Shown: positions 35,945 through 45,569, numbered from the stretch's first letter. The stretch: 64,000 nucleotides of DNA from Prochlorococcus sp. HOT208_60m_808M21 (GCA_002026005.1 MWOX01000133.1:1-64000); one strand, 5' to 3'. Translations and numbers: made by a program. Notes: generated by a model from the letters alone, not told the origin.

Positions 35945-37342
35945 CTATGTTTCTAAGACCTTTATATTAAAATTTACCAGATCTTTGTTGCATAAACTTT
36001 GATTATTTATCCAATTAAACCTATCCATGTCCACTTTTTCGCCAGGAACTAAAAGCGGTATCCCAGGAGGATAAGGGCAAATAATATCCCCAGATATTTT
36101 ATTTAATGATTGTGAGAAAGGAATACTCTGACTCTTACTTCTCCAAGCAATTCCAATTTCGATTTCGGGTGATTGAACTAATTTAAAGGGCGATCTGAGC
36201 ACTTCTAAACTTTTTGATTTTTTGGAATTTAATAGTAATTTTTTCCATAACTTTTCAAATAAATTAAGAAAATCTTTTTGATTTCCAAATCCTAAGCAAA
36301 AAGTGAGAGTCATCATTTCTGGTAATTCGGCAATAAGTCCATTTTTATAAAAAAAATTATCAGCAGTAAAACCATCAATCCCAGCCTTAGAGGTATTTAC
36401 TACAATTTTTAAGGGGTCTTGAGTTTCTATTAGAGGAATATTTTTTTGAATTAATTTTTTATAAATACTTTTTGCCTCTAAAATTCTTTTTTGATATTTT
36501 GATAAACTTTTTTTGTTAAGCCAGTCCCTAATAGACTCTTCACAAGAAGAAAGTAATAAGGAACTTGGACTGGTAGTTTGCAGCAAATTAATACTTTTGA
36601 TTAATTTATCTTCATTTATTAGATTCCCTTTGTACCAAAGTACCGCCGTTTGAGTTAATCCATTGAGTGACTTATGCAATGAATTAACCACTAAATCAGC
36701 GTTTGATGATAAGGCCGGTTTAGGTAAATTAAGATTTTCACAAAAAAGGAAATATGAACCATGGGCTTCATCAACTAAAACAGGTAAATGTTTTTGATGA
36801 CAATAATCTATTAAAGGCTCTAAATCTCCGGCATAACCATGATAAGAGGGATTTACAAGAATAACCCCTGCAATTTTATTCGCATCAAAATTTAATTTTT
36901 TAAAAACATTTTTCAACCAAATTTTTGTAATTGGTTTGTGATGACCCGTTATGGTTGAAAATTCTAAGTCAAAAAATATTGGATTTATATTCTGCATCGC
37001 ACAGATTTTTATGACACTTATATGAACATTTCTAGGCATCAAGATATTTTCGCCTGGATTTGCCATTGCAATTACTGCTGATTGTATTAATCCGGAAGCT
37101 CCATTAACTCCAAAAAAACATCCTTTAGCCCCAAATTTTTCGGAGAATTCTCTTTGAGATTTAGCAATTAATCCGCTTTGGGATAGTGGGGAGCCTATTT
37201 CTGGTAGTTCGGGCAAGTCCCAATAACCAGGTGGATTTTTTAATAACTTCACTAATTTCTTTGGTAATGCTGCCCCTCTGTTATGAGCAGGAAAGAATAA
37301 AGACTTTAAAAACTTTTTAGTTAGAAAAGATGAAATGCTCAT
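35945..37342 (-). CDS. Orn/Lys/Arg decarboxylase family 1 protein
   Basis: This is a PLP-dependent fold-type I enzyme related to lysine, arginine or ornithine decarboxylases. The 465-residue protein has LVDEAHGSYFLF (Asp contacting the PLP ring nitrogen, and His) and VNSLHKSLNGLTQTAVL with the Schiff-base Lys. It is far shorter than the inducible E. coli enzymes (about 710-750), lacking their N-terminal wing domain, as is common in Gram-positive and cyanobacterial members. The substrate, possibly arginine for polyamine synthesis, is not settled by sequence. Confidence 0.85.
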   Translation of the reverse strand: MSISSFLTKKFLKSLFFPAHNRGAALPKKLVKLLKNPPGYWDLPELPEIGSPLSQSGLIAKSQREFSEKFGAKGCFFGVNGASGLIQSAVIAMANPGENILMPRNVHISVIKICAMQNINPIFFDLEFSTITGHHKPITKIWLKNVFKKLNFDANKIAGVILVNPSYHGYAGDLEPLIDYCHQKHLPVLVDEAHGSYFLFCENLNLPKPALSSNADLVVNSLHKSLNGLTQTAVLWYKGNLINEDKLIKSINLLQTTSPSSLLLSSCEESIRDWLNKKSLSKYQKRILEAKSIYKKLIQKNIPLIETQDPLKIVVNTSKAGIDGFTADNFFYKNGLIAELPEMMTLTFCLGFGNQKDFLNLFEKLWKKLLLNSKKSKSLEVLRSPFKLVQSPEIEIGIAWRSKSQSIPFSQSLNKISGDIICPYPPGIPLLVPGEKVDMDRFNWINNQSLCNKDLVNFNIKVLET

Positions 37343-37406
37343 AAAGTATTATTGACATATATAGAATGGACTTCGTGGTAATCTTTTTTAATATTTTTTA
37401 ACTTTA

Positions 37407-39062
37407 ATGAAAAAATCTTATTCGAAATATTCAGTAAAAGATGACTTACTTTGGTTGATTTTGAGACCATGGATTTTTATCCCAAGAGTTTTATATATCC
37501 TTTTAACTTTTATTTTTCTTTTTTTAAGAATACTTTTTCAAGGTAACAGTAAAAATAAAAATGTACAAAAAAATCTCTCGAAATATCTTTTTGATGTAAT
37601 AACGGATTTAGGACCTTGTTTTATCAAATTAGGCCAAGCACTCTCAACTAGACCAGATCTTGTTAGACAAGATTGGCTTACTGAACTGACAAACTTACAA
37701 GATAATCTCCCAGCATTTGATCATAAAATTGCTTTAAAAATCATTGAAGAGGAACTTGGATCCCCTGCTAATGAATTATTTGAAGAGTTTCCAGATAGTC
37801 CTGTTGCTTCAGCCAGCTTAGGTCAAGTTTATAAAGCAAAATTAAATAATTCTTATCTAGCTGTGAAAATACAGCGGCCAAATTTATACTTCCTTATAAG
37901 AAGGGATGTTGTGATTTTAAGGTTTTTAGGAACTTTTTTATCCCCACTCTTACCATTAAATATAGGTGTTGGAATAGGAGAGATAATTGATGAATTTGGT
38001 AAGGCACTTTTTGATGAAATTGACTATCAAAAAGAGGCCGAAAATGCTTTAAAGTTTGCAAATTTATTCAAAGAAAACCCGAATATTTTTATTCCTAAAT
38101 TAGAAAAAGAGTTTTCATCTAAACGGGTAATCACAACTTCTTGGATTGATGGAGTTAAATTAAGAGATCGATTTTTACTAGAGGAAAATAACTTAATACC
38201 TGCTTCGTTTATAAAAACATGTGTAATTAGTGGACTGCAGCAATTATTTGAATTTGGATATTTTCATGCAGACCCACATCCAGGAAATATGTTTGCTCTC
38301 AAAGGAGGAAATGCAGATTGTGGGAATTTAGCTTATGTTGATTTCGGAATGATGGATACTATTACTAATTCAGATAGACTTACTCTTATTAAAGCAATTG
38401 TTCACATAATAAATGATGAATATTATCTTCTCGCAGAAGACTTCCAAAAATTAGGTTTTTTAACCAAAGAACAAGATCTTCAAAAACTTGTTGAACCATT
38501 AAGAGAAGTTCTAGGAGGATCTTTTGGTGCTGAGGTTGGTAATTTTAATCTTAAAAATGTAACTGACAAATTCTCAAAACTGATGTATTCCTATCCTTTC
38601 AGAGTCCCAAGTAGGTTTGCCTTAATAATAAGAGCCGTTGTTAGTCAAGAGGGATTAGCACTTAGGTTAGATCCTGAATTTAAAATTTTAAAAATAGCTT
38701 ATCCATATATTGCAAAAAAATTACTGACCGATAATTCTGAAGAGATTTTAGACATACTTTTAGAAGTTGTTTTTGATAAAAAAGGTCAAATCCAAATAGA
38801 AAAAGTTGAAAGTTTACTAAACATTTTATTTAGAGATTCGGAGAATATTAATTCAGATCTCATACCAGTTGCTAACGCTGGATTGAAATTATTTGTCAGT
38901 AAAAAAGGATCCGAAGTCAGGAAGAATCTTCTTTTAAGTCTTATAAAAGATGAAAAATTAGAATTTACTGATGCAAAAAAATTCTTAGCTTTAATTAGAG
39001 ATACTTTTAGCCCTCTGAATATTGCAAAAAGTGCAGTACAAAATTTTATTTCTACAGTTTAG
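37407..39062 (+). CDS. ABC1/UbiB-family atypical protein kinase
   Basis: ABC1K proteins are kinase-like ATPases linked to quinone and prenyl-lipid metabolism in cyanobacteria and plastids. The 551-residue protein has an N-terminal hydrophobic segment (about 15-45), the signature KxGQ motif in CFIKLGQALSTRPDL, the alanine-rich nucleotide loop ASLGQVYKAKL, an AVKIQRP lysine, the catalytic-loop HADPHPGNMFAL and VDFGMMD in place of DFG. These features are typical. It diverges from the decarboxylase with 64 bases between the starts. Confidence 0.92.
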   Translation: MKKSYSKYSVKDDLLWLILRPWIFIPRVLYILLTFIFLFLRILFQGNSKNKNVQKNLSKYLFDVITDLGPCFIKLGQALSTRPDLVRQDWLTELTNLQDNLPAFDHKIALKIIEEELGSPANELFEEFPDSPVASASLGQVYKAKLNNSYLAVKIQRPNLYFLIRRDVVILRFLGTFLSPLLPLNIGVGIGEIIDEFGKALFDEIDYQKEAENALKFANLFKENPNIFIPKLEKEFSSKRVITTSWIDGVKLRDRFLLEENNLIPASFIKTCVISGLQQLFEFGYFHADPHPGNMFALKGGNADCGNLAYVDFGMMDTITNSDRLTLIKAIVHIINDEYYLLAEDFQKLGFLTKEQDLQKLVEPLREVLGGSFGAEVGNFNLKNVTDKFSKLMYSYPFRVPSRFALIIRAVVSQEGLALRLDPEFKILKIAYPYIAKKLLTDNSEEILDILLEVVFDKKGQIQIEKVESLLNILFRDSENINSDLIPVANAGLKLFVSKKGSEVRKNLLLSLIKDEKLEFTDAKKFLALIRDTFSPLNIAKSAVQNFISTV

Positions 39063-39169
39063 ATTATATTTAATTTGATTAACTTACTTATGATTTTAAT
39101 CCGATTAAAATTGAATGTAATGTTTTAAAAATGAGACTTAAAAAGTATTATTTATTTTTGGAAGATTAA

Positions 39170-39664
39170 ATGAATATTTTGAAATATCTCTTTTTAATTA
39201 ACAAAAAATCAGAAAAAAATAAAGAATTTAGTTCTGGATTGGTTGATCAATATATAGAAATTGCAAAGTTAGTAAAAGAAGCAAGAGTACAAAAAAAACT
39301 CACAGTTAAAGAATTGTCATACATTTCAAAAATTCCCGAACGAATAATAAACTCTATTGAAAATAATAATAAAAATATTAGGCCAGAGTATCCTTTTATA
39401 AGATCTATATTAATTAAATTAGAGGAATGCCTAGTATTAAAAAAAAATACATTATTAAAATTAGCAGTTAAAGAGAGAAAAATTTTAAAGAAAGAGGGAA
39501 ATGATTTTCTGTTCAGGAAATTCGATCTTATTAATACATGGCAAGGGAGTATTTTGTATTTTTTTATATTAGTTTTAACTATATTTATATTAAAGAGATA
39601 CTTTATTTTAAATGTAAATGTTATTGAGATTCAAAATATTGAAAATCAAATGGTGGATAAATAA
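39170..39664 (+). CDS. RodZ-like protein: HTH domain plus C-terminal membrane helix, 164 aa
   Basis: The N-terminal half (residues 25-110) reads as an Xre-like helix-turn-helix of the RodZ type: VKEARVQKKLTVKELSYISKIP ... INSIENNN ... YPFIRSILIKLEECL. A linker of basic residues leads to one transmembrane helix (about 125-147), and only 15 residues follow. RodZ proper continues with a large periplasmic domain that binds the cell wall, which is missing here. I infer a membrane-linked protein, possibly binding the cytoskeleton rather than DNA. It follows the ABC1 kinase by 107 bases and converges on malQ with 13 bases between stops. Confidence 0.65.
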   Translation: MNILKYLFLINKKSEKNKEFSSGLVDQYIEIAKLVKEARVQKKLTVKELSYISKIPERIINSIENNNKNIRPEYPFIRSILIKLEECLVLKKNTLLKLAVKERKILKKEGNDFLFRKFDLINTWQGSILYFFILVLTIFILKRYFILNVNVIEIQNIENQMVDK

Positions 39665-39677
39665 TTTTTAATAAATT

Positions 39678-41198
39678 CTACTTTAGAGTTCTCCCGAAAT
39701 TATTTCCTAGCTCACTAAACATTCTTATATTACCTTCTATTTCTTCTAAAGAGCGATTTAACTTCCATTTCCAGTTATCTTTTGTAGTGCCAGGTTTGTT
39801 TAATCTACTTGAATCGTCTAGAGATAATAGATCTTGTAATGGAGCGATAAAGAGATTAGCATTCGTTTTCATTCCAATTACTATTAAATTCCAAGAAGGA
39901 TTTTCTGAAAATTTATACTCATCTTTTATTCTTTTTTGAGATTCATAATCTAAATTTTCCCACCATGAAACAGAAGTAGAGTTGTCGTGAGTACCTGTAT
40001 AAACAACCCAATTTTCTCCTTCAATATTATTTGGTAAATAAGGATTGTCTTCATTGCCATCAAAAGCAAATTGCAATATTTTCATTCCAGGTAGTTCGAA
40101 GTTTTTCCTTAATTTCTCTACATCTGGAGTTATTACTCCCAGATCCTCCGCAATAATAGGTAGATAGCTACTCCTTAGATCCTTTTTTACTTTATTTAAT
40201 AGTGTTTTACCTGGAGAATTTATCCATTTCCCAATAATTGCCGTTTTAGAATTGCCATTAACTCTCCAGTAACCTGCTAAACCTCTGAAATGATCAAATC
40301 TTAATATATCCACAAGTTCAAATTGTCTTTGAAATCTTTTTCTCCACCAATTGAAATTAGTCCTTTTATGCTTTGACCAAAAGTAGGTTGGGGTACCCCA
40401 TAATTGTCCTGTTGATGAAAAATAATCAGGTGGAACACCACTTTGAAAGATTAAATCTCCATTTTTAAAAATTGAAAATAATGATTTATTACTCCATACG
40501 TCGGCGCTATCTCTAGAGACATAAAAAGGCAAATCTCCTATAAGCTTAATATTTCTTGATTTTGCAAAGTTTTTAATGACGCTCCATTGCTCATCAAGAT
40601 GCCACTGTATTAATTTTTTAATAAGTATCTCTTCACTTTTTTTCTTAATCCACGATTTTAAAAACTTGTTATTTTTTATTTTAAATTCTTGAGGCCATTC
40701 CCACCAAGGCAACATATTAAATTCCTCTCTGATAACAACAAATAGTGCATAATCTTCAACCCAAGAATGCCTACTTACCCAGTTGTTAAAATTATTTTTT
40801 CTTTCTTCAGATTGTGAACTCCAAGCTTGCAAAAGGAGGAGACCCAATTTTTTTGTTAGGTCATCCGCAATATCAAAATCAAAATGATCTTTATTCTGAT
40901 TTGTTGGACCTAGATTGTCTTTCTCTGAGATGTAGATAAAACCTTTTTCTATTAAATCATCTATATCCAAAAACCATGGGTTTAGTGCAAAACTAGATGG
41001 GGAACTATAAGGCGAACCTGTAGAGTCAGTAGGTGTAAGAGGTAAAAATTGCCAGTATTCAATTCCATGCTTATGAAGTTTTCTTATCCACTCTTTAGCT
41101 CCTCTCCCAAAAGTTCCACATACTCTTCCACCCGGAATACATGTTGGATGCATAAGTACGCCTAATGATTTTCTTGCAATAATTGGCTTTATAGGCAT
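39678..41198 (-). CDS. malQ: 4-alpha-glucanotransferase (amylomaltase) MalQ
   Basis: MalQ disproportionates alpha-1,4-glucans in glycogen turnover. The 506-residue protein carries the GH77 features: PLTPTDSTGSPYSSPSSFALNP, GDLPFYVSRDSADVW, VDILRFDHFRGLAGYW (nucleophile Asp region), PIIAEDLGVITPDV (acid/base Glu) and VYTGTHDNSTSVSWW. Length is standard. It starts 246 bases from prs in divergent orientation. With the GH57 gene near 57.2 kb it indicates active glycogen metabolism. Confidence 0.96.
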   Translation of the reverse strand: MPIKPIIARKSLGVLMHPTCIPGGRVCGTFGRGAKEWIRKLHKHGIEYWQFLPLTPTDSTGSPYSSPSSFALNPWFLDIDDLIEKGFIYISEKDNLGPTNQNKDHFDFDIADDLTKKLGLLLLQAWSSQSEERKNNFNNWVSRHSWVEDYALFVVIREEFNMLPWWEWPQEFKIKNNKFLKSWIKKKSEEILIKKLIQWHLDEQWSVIKNFAKSRNIKLIGDLPFYVSRDSADVWSNKSLFSIFKNGDLIFQSGVPPDYFSSTGQLWGTPTYFWSKHKRTNFNWWRKRFQRQFELVDILRFDHFRGLAGYWRVNGNSKTAIIGKWINSPGKTLLNKVKKDLRSSYLPIIAEDLGVITPDVEKLRKNFELPGMKILQFAFDGNEDNPYLPNNIEGENWVVYTGTHDNSTSVSWWENLDYESQKRIKDEYKFSENPSWNLIVIGMKTNANLFIAPLQDLLSLDDSSRLNKPGTTKDNWKWKLNRSLEEIEGNIRMFSELGNNFGRTLK

Positions 41199-41444
41199 GT
41201 TTTCAATATATTTTGATTCTTTAAAATAAACGTGTTTTTAATTCTCTAAATTCAACCTTATACAAATTTTTTTTAATTGACAAATATCATTACTGGTTTT
41301 TAAGTCTGAATAAATTTAGATTCTAATTTTTAATCAACAATTTTTTGCTTAATTGAGGTGGCTTTTGAAAATATCTAGTCATTATCTTTTGCGAAATTCA
41401 CATAAACGACTACGATGATAGTATAGTTTTATGGTGCAAATTTC

Positions 41445-42440
41445 GTGACAAGTTTTATCACGGCAATGCAGAGTAAAGAATCGAACTTTAATCTAACTAA
41501 TAGTAGATTAAGGTTAGTAAGTGGGACAACAAACCCAAAGTTAGCTGAAGAAATTGCATCATACTTAGGGATTGAAAATGTACCTTTAATATCTAAAAGA
41601 TTTGCAGATGGAGAACTTTATGTTCAGATTCAGCAATCTATTAGAGGTTGTGATGTATTCCTCATACAACCTACATGCGCTCCTGTAAACGATAGTTTAA
41701 TGGAGCTCATGATCATGGTTGACGCTTGCAAAAGAGCTTCTGCAAGACAAATAACGGCTGTAATTCCCTATTTTGGATATGCAAGGGCAGATAGGAAAAC
41801 TTCAGGAAGAGAGTCTATAACTGCAAAATTAACTGCCAATTTACTAGAGAAATCAGGAGTTGATAGAGTTTTAGCTATGGACTTACACTCGGCTCAAATA
41901 CAAGGCTACTTCGATATACCATGCGATCATATTTACGGTTCACCTGTATTAATTGATTATCTAGAATCTCTAGATTTAGAAGAAATAGTTGTAGTCTCTC
42001 CTGATGTAGGCGGGGTAGCAAGAGCAAGAGCGTTCGCGAAATTAATGAATGATGCGCCGTTGGCTATCATTGATAAAAGGAGAGCTGCGCATAATATCGC
42101 CGAAAGTCTAACTGTTATCGGTGAAGTCAAAGGTAAAACGGCTATTCTTATAGACGACATGATAGACACAGGAGGTACAATTTGTTCTGGAGCAAATTTA
42201 CTAAAAAAAGAAGGAGCTAATAGGATATTTGCATGTGCCTCACATGCTGTATTTTCTCCTCCTTCTTATGAAAGATTAAGTTCTAAGAATCTTTTCGAAC
42301 AAGTTATTGTGACTAACAGCATACCAGTTATACATAAAGATAATTTTCCACAGTTAAAAGTTCTTTCCGTCGCAAATATGCTTGGGGAAGCTATTTGGAG
42401 AATCCACGAAGAAAGTTCTGTTAGTTCTATGTTTAGATAA
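41445..42440 (+). CDS. prs: Ribose-phosphate pyrophosphokinase (PRPP synthetase)
   Basis: Prs makes PRPP, the entry point for nucleotides, histidine and tryptophan. The 331-residue protein has VSGTTNPKLAEEIASYLG, the ATP-binding FADGELYVQI, DLHSAQIQGYF (Mg and ATP site), the flexible-loop region RAHNIAES preceded by IDKRR, and the PRPP-binding loop AILIDDMIDTGGTICSG. A leader of about 18 residues precedes the conserved start. The start codon is GTG at 41445; an ATG 14 bases earlier is out of frame. Confidence 0.96.
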   Translation: MTSFITAMQSKESNFNLTNSRLRLVSGTTNPKLAEEIASYLGIENVPLISKRFADGELYVQIQQSIRGCDVFLIQPTCAPVNDSLMELMIMVDACKRASARQITAVIPYFGYARADRKTSGRESITAKLTANLLEKSGVDRVLAMDLHSAQIQGYFDIPCDHIYGSPVLIDYLESLDLEEIVVVSPDVGGVARARAFAKLMNDAPLAIIDKRRAAHNIAESLTVIGEVKGKTAILIDDMIDTGGTICSGANLLKKEGANRIFACASHAVFSPPSYERLSSKNLFEQVIVTNSIPVIHKDNFPQLKVLSVANMLGEAIWRIHEESSVSSMFR

Positions 42441-42451
42441 AAATTATTTTT

Positions 42452-42886
42452 TTACAAACCTTGTAATTTCTTGAGTCTCTCAGTTTCAATCTTAAATTGT
42501 TTTTCGATCTTTTCAGGAACATTATCTGGACACACTTGAAGAGCTGATTCAACTAATTGCAGAGATGCAATAAATTGTAATTGTTTCATATCAACTGTTT
42601 GTTCTTTCTTTTTCTCTATTATTTTCCCTCCATGTTTTTGTGATATTACTGATGCAAACGTTGCTGATGCAACGTTTAATGTTTTTGGGAAATCCAGATC
42701 AAATCCTTTTCTTGTCGCATTACATAAAAATGAAACACCCATCCCATGATATAAATCTAAATCATTTTTATTGGCAGGCGAATTTTTAATATTTGCATTT
42801 ACTTTATTAAATTCATTATTTGTATCAAATAAAAAAGATGAAAAAATTAGAGGAATTGCAAAAATTTTAGATATTTTTAAACTCAT
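42452..42886 (-). CDS. Secreted hypothetical protein, 144 aa
   Basis: I do not recognise a functional family. The protein has an N-terminal hydrophobic segment consistent with a signal peptide (about residues 5-20). The mature part contains LDLYHGMGVSFLCNATRKGFDLDFPKTL, a pattern repeated in small conserved proteins of marine picocyanobacteria, and two cysteines (Cys55 and the one in LQVCPDN) that may form a disulfide. Helix-rich sequence follows to the C terminus. It is convergent with prs (11 bases between stops) and shares direction with the lyase-like gene upstream. Confidence 0.7.
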   Translation of the reverse strand: MSLKISKIFAIPLIFSSFLFDTNNEFNKVNANIKNSPANKNDLDLYHGMGVSFLCNATRKGFDLDFPKTLNVASATFASVISQKHGGKIIEKKKEQTVDMKQLQFIASLQLVESALQVCPDNVPEKIEKQFKIETERLKKLQGL

Positions 42887-42958
42887 ATTTGATTTATTTT
42901 TAATTCACATCATTAAAGATAACATTTTTTATTTTTAAACTAAATCTGCCCACAGAAT

Positions 42959-43498
42959 TTATTTAATAATTTTAATTTCGTGATGATTCTCTACTATTTT
43001 AAGCATATCTTTGTTCCATGAATATATAACCCTAAATCTATAATTATCAGAATCTACAAGTCTTGTATGCTCAAGAATATACCAATCTTTGTAAGAAGAT
43101 TCAAAAATCATTTCGTGTTCGTCGACTTGTTTAATATTTGAAATACCTTCATCATTACTTAAATAAAATTTTTTCCTCTTAAGTTGATGGCCTTTTAAAA
43201 ATGCATGCATTTCTCCTCGTTCTTTATACTGGGGATTTTCGTCAAAGAAATTATATTTTTTTTCTGGATACCAAGTAAATTTATAATGCGACTCCCATTC
43301 GGACTTACTCTCGAGAGCTTGAATATTTATATTCATACTTAAATTATAAGTTTTTTGTGCTTCATCGAGAAAATACGTTCTATTAGATTTCCATAATCCA
43401 ATATTCCTTGAAAACCACCTTTTTAAATTACTATTTAAGTTAATTTCAGGAGGGTTTTCACCAAAATGTAAATTTTTCTTTGGATTAATAGCAACCAT
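42959..43498 (-). CDS. CpcS/CpeS phycobiliprotein-lyase-like (lipocalin-type) protein
   Basis: The 179-residue protein is soluble and strand-rich. Its start, WFSRNIGLWKSNRTYFL (about residues 28-44), resembles the opening of CpcS/CpeS lyases, small beta-barrels that attach bilins to phycobiliproteins (pattern FF...xGxWxSxRTYYL). Later strands (EWESHYKFTWYP, YRFRVIYSWNK) suit a calycin barrel. I did not align it, so the family call is tentative. If right, its substrate is odd in a high-light Prochlorococcus that lacks phycobilisomes; a role with a residual phycoerythrin subunit or another tetrapyrrole is possible. Confidence 0.55.
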   Translation of the reverse strand: MVAINPKKNLHFGENPPEINLNSNLKRWFSRNIGLWKSNRTYFLDEAQKTYNLSMNINIQALESKSEWESHYKFTWYPEKKYNFFDENPQYKERGEMHAFLKGHQLKRKKFYLSNDEGISNIKQVDEHEMIFESSYKDWYILEHTRLVDSDNYRFRVIYSWNKDMLKIVENHHEIKIIK

Positions 43499-43604
43499 TT
43501 ATAAAAAAGTCCTATTTATTTAATAGCCTATCTGTAAAATAAAAAAAAATATCTTAAGGTGTTTATAAGGATTAACAGCTTTTCAACACTTCAGAGGAAT
43601 TCAT

Positions 43605-44723
43605 TTGAATGATAAAAAAGAGCTAAGATTAATACTTGTGGCAGCTAGAAATCAACTTTCTAGTAATGATATTAAGTCCCTAATAGCTTATTTAGAATCA
43701 GAGGATTGTGAATTTGAGACATCTCTTCAGATCTCAGAACCCACAGAGCAACCAGAATTACTTGAATTACATAGATTAGTCGCTATTCCTGCTCTTATAA
43801 AGGTTTCCCCAGCTCCAAAGCAAATATTTGCTGGAAGTAATATTTTCTCTCAGTTGCAAAAATGGTTACCAAGGTGGTCACAGGAAGGCTTAACAAAAAA
43901 TCTTGGAATTAATTTGCAGCCATCCAAAATTGATTCAACAAGAACTCAAAAAGAATTTCTATTGGAAGACGAACTTCTTGTTTTAAGACAAGAAAATGAG
44001 ACATTAACAAAAAGAATAGAATCTCAGGAAAGATTATTAAGAATGGTCGCGCATGAATTAAGAACACCTTTAACTGCTGCTACTTTGGCTGTTCAAAGTC
44101 AAAAACTCGGACAAATAGATATTTCAAAATTGCAGGAGGTTATTAAAAGACGTCTTGAAGAGATTGAACTCTTATCTCAGGATCTTTTAGAGGTTGGAAC
44201 AACTAAATGGGAAGCATTATTTAATCCTCAGAAAATTGATTTAGGGAATATTAGTGCTGAAGTAATACTCGAATTAGAAAAATTTTGGAGATTAAGGAAT
44301 ATCGAAATTGATACTGATATTCCATCTGATCTTCCAAGTGTATTTGCAGATCAAAGAAGAATGAGGCAAGTATTTTTAAATTTAATTGAAAATGCTATTA
44401 AATTTTCTAAAGATTCTGGATCTATAAAAATCACTATGATCCATAAGACAAATCAATGGGTAGAAATAACAATTTGTGACAAAGGTGCAGGTATTCCTTT
44501 GAGCGAACAAAAAAGAATTTTTCTAGATAGGGTTAGACTTCCTCAGACTTCTGAAGGAACTTCAGGATTTGGTATAGGGTTATCAGTATGTAGGAGAATA
44601 GTACAAGTCCATGGAGGAAGAATATGGGTCGTATCTGAAGTAGGGGTAGGTTCCTGCTTCCATTTCACAGTTCCTGTGTGGCAAGGACAAAACAAAGAGC
44701 AACAATACTTGACGAAAGGCTAG
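43605..44723 (+). CDS. sasA: Adaptive-response sensory histidine kinase SasA
   Basis: SasA reads the KaiC oscillator and phosphorylates RpaA to drive circadian output. The 372-residue protein has a KaiB-like thioredoxin-fold domain (residues 1-95; [14 protein letters not shown]), a dimerisation domain with [15 protein letters not shown] (phospho-His150), an N box [10 protein letters not shown], a G1 box DKGAGIP and a G2 box [14 protein letters not shown] with the trailing VHGGRIWV. All domains look intact. The start is TTG, preceded by AGAGGA 6 bases upstream as a good Shine-Dalgarno. tRNA-Glu follows. Marine Prochlorococcus lacks KaiA, so this clock output may be simplified. Confidence 0.94.
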   Translation: MNDKKELRLILVAARNQLSSNDIKSLIAYLESEDCEFETSLQISEPTEQPELLELHRLVAIPALIKVSPAPKQIFAGSNIFSQLQKWLPRWSQEGLTKNLGINLQPSKIDSTRTQKEFLLEDELLVLRQENETLTKRIESQERLLRMVAHELRTPLTAATLAVQSQKLGQIDISKLQEVIKRRLEEIELLSQDLLEVGTTKWEALFNPQKIDLGNISAEVILELEKFWRLRNIEIDTDIPSDLPSVFADQRRMRQVFLNLIENAIKFSKDSGSIKITMIHKTNQWVEITICDKGAGIPLSEQKRIFLDRVRLPQTSEGTSGFGIGLSVCRRIVQVHGGRIWVVSEVGVGSCFHFTVPVWQGQNKEQQYLTKG

Positions 44724-44764
44724 CCTTACTCTTAGTTTTTAATAAGCTGTTATGCTAATTTCCT

Positions 44765-44837
44765 GGCCCCATCGTCTAGAGGCCTAGGACACCTCCCTTT
44801 CACGGAGGCGACAGGGGTTCGAATCCCCTTGGGGCTA
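44765..44837 (+). tRNA. trnE: tRNA-Glu (anticodon UUC)
   Basis: The sequence folds as a 73-base tRNA. The acceptor GGCCCCA pairs with TGGGGCT (one G-U pair at the end), the anticodon stem CCTCC pairs with GGAGG, the loop is CTTTCAC with anticodon TTC, and the T arm is AGGGG-TTCGAAT-CCCCT. The discriminator is A. Besides translation, tRNA-Glu feeds tetrapyrrole (chlorophyll) synthesis. Confidence 0.96.
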
Positions 44838-44848
44838 TTAATTTAAAT

Positions 44849-45391
44849 TTATAACGATCTTTTTGATGATTTTGCTTGCCTATCTACGGCAATTAAATTT
44901 TCTGAAAGATCCTTTTTCAATCTTTTCTCTATCATCCCTATTGGCATCCACTGACAACCTTGAACAGTAAGATCATAAATTAATGAGTTTGTTGAAGTGT
45001 TTTTAATATTTTGAATTTTCCAACTACCCTCAAACTTTCTAAAATCTCCTTTTATTAAATTAAATTTTAAGAGGCCAAGCTCCTTATCTTCAAATAAATC
45101 TATAGTTACTTCAGCTGAAAACTTCATGCCAAGGAAATCCTGAGCCCCAACTTGTTTAAGGTGGACATTATTTCCCTTCTGAAATATTTTTTTGCTCGAT
45201 AAAAGATTTGGAATGTAGAGATTTAGCCGATCATAATCTGTTAAAACACTCCACAAAGAATCAAAACTTGCAGAAGTTGTAAGTTGAGCTGCCAGTCGTC
45301 TTGTCCCACCGGAAAACTTCTCCATCGTCTGCTCAATTGTCCCGTAATCATCGTTCTTAGAATGATCTTCTGATTCTTGAGGATTATTCAT
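44849..45391 (-). CDS. SRPBCC (polyketide cyclase/dehydrase, START-like) protein
   Basis: The 180-residue protein matches the small-ligand-binding SRPBCC fold: RRLAAQLTTSASFDSLWSVLTDYDRLNLYIPNLLSSKKI is the opening helix-strand block seen in the 'cyclase/dehydrase' group, followed by VHLKQVGAQDFLGMKFSAEVTIDLFE and GDFRKFEGSWKI. It would bind a hydrophobic ligand; which one is unknown. An acidic hydrophilic leader of about 20 residues precedes the domain. It is divergent from petH with 181 bases between the starts. Confidence 0.82.
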   Translation of the reverse strand: MNNPQESEDHSKNDDYGTIEQTMEKFSGGTRRLAAQLTTSASFDSLWSVLTDYDRLNLYIPNLLSSKKIFQKGNNVHLKQVGAQDFLGMKFSAEVTIDLFEDKELGLLKFNLIKGDFRKFEGSWKIQNIKNTSTNSLIYDLTVQGCQWMPIGMIEKRLKKDLSENLIAVDRQAKSSKRSL

Positions 45392-45521
45392 AAATGAATT
45401 TTTTAATTAGATAAAAAATTATTTCTGTGTAACTATACTGATAAAAACAACAAATACTGAAAAATTAAAATAATTTCTTTTATTTATCCCGATCTCAAAA
45501 CGTAACCATTTTTGTAAAATC

Positions 45522-45543
45522 ACTACAAATTAAACTACAAATT
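45522..45543 (+). repeat. ACTACAAATT tandem direct repeat upstream of petH
   Basis: ACTACAAATT occurs at 45522-45531 and again at 45534-45543, a 12-base period, ending 29 bases before the petH ATG. It recalls regulator sites such as the RpaB HLR1 element (TTACAAA repeats), but the period is 12 rather than 10. The near-palindrome TGTA-N7-TACA (45513-45527) also lies here; an NtcA site would need N8. Confidence 0.35.
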
Positions 45544-45569
45544 GATAATCTTTTATAAAAGAAATCTAA

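Noticed and set aside
44716..44727. AAGGCTAGCCTT palindrome at the sasA stop as a terminator
   Set aside because: The usable stem is only 4 bp with a 4-base loop, and the T-run comes 10 bases later.
45513..45527. NtcA box upstream of petH
   Set aside because: The spacer in TGTA...TACA is 7 bases, not the 8 that NtcA prefers.
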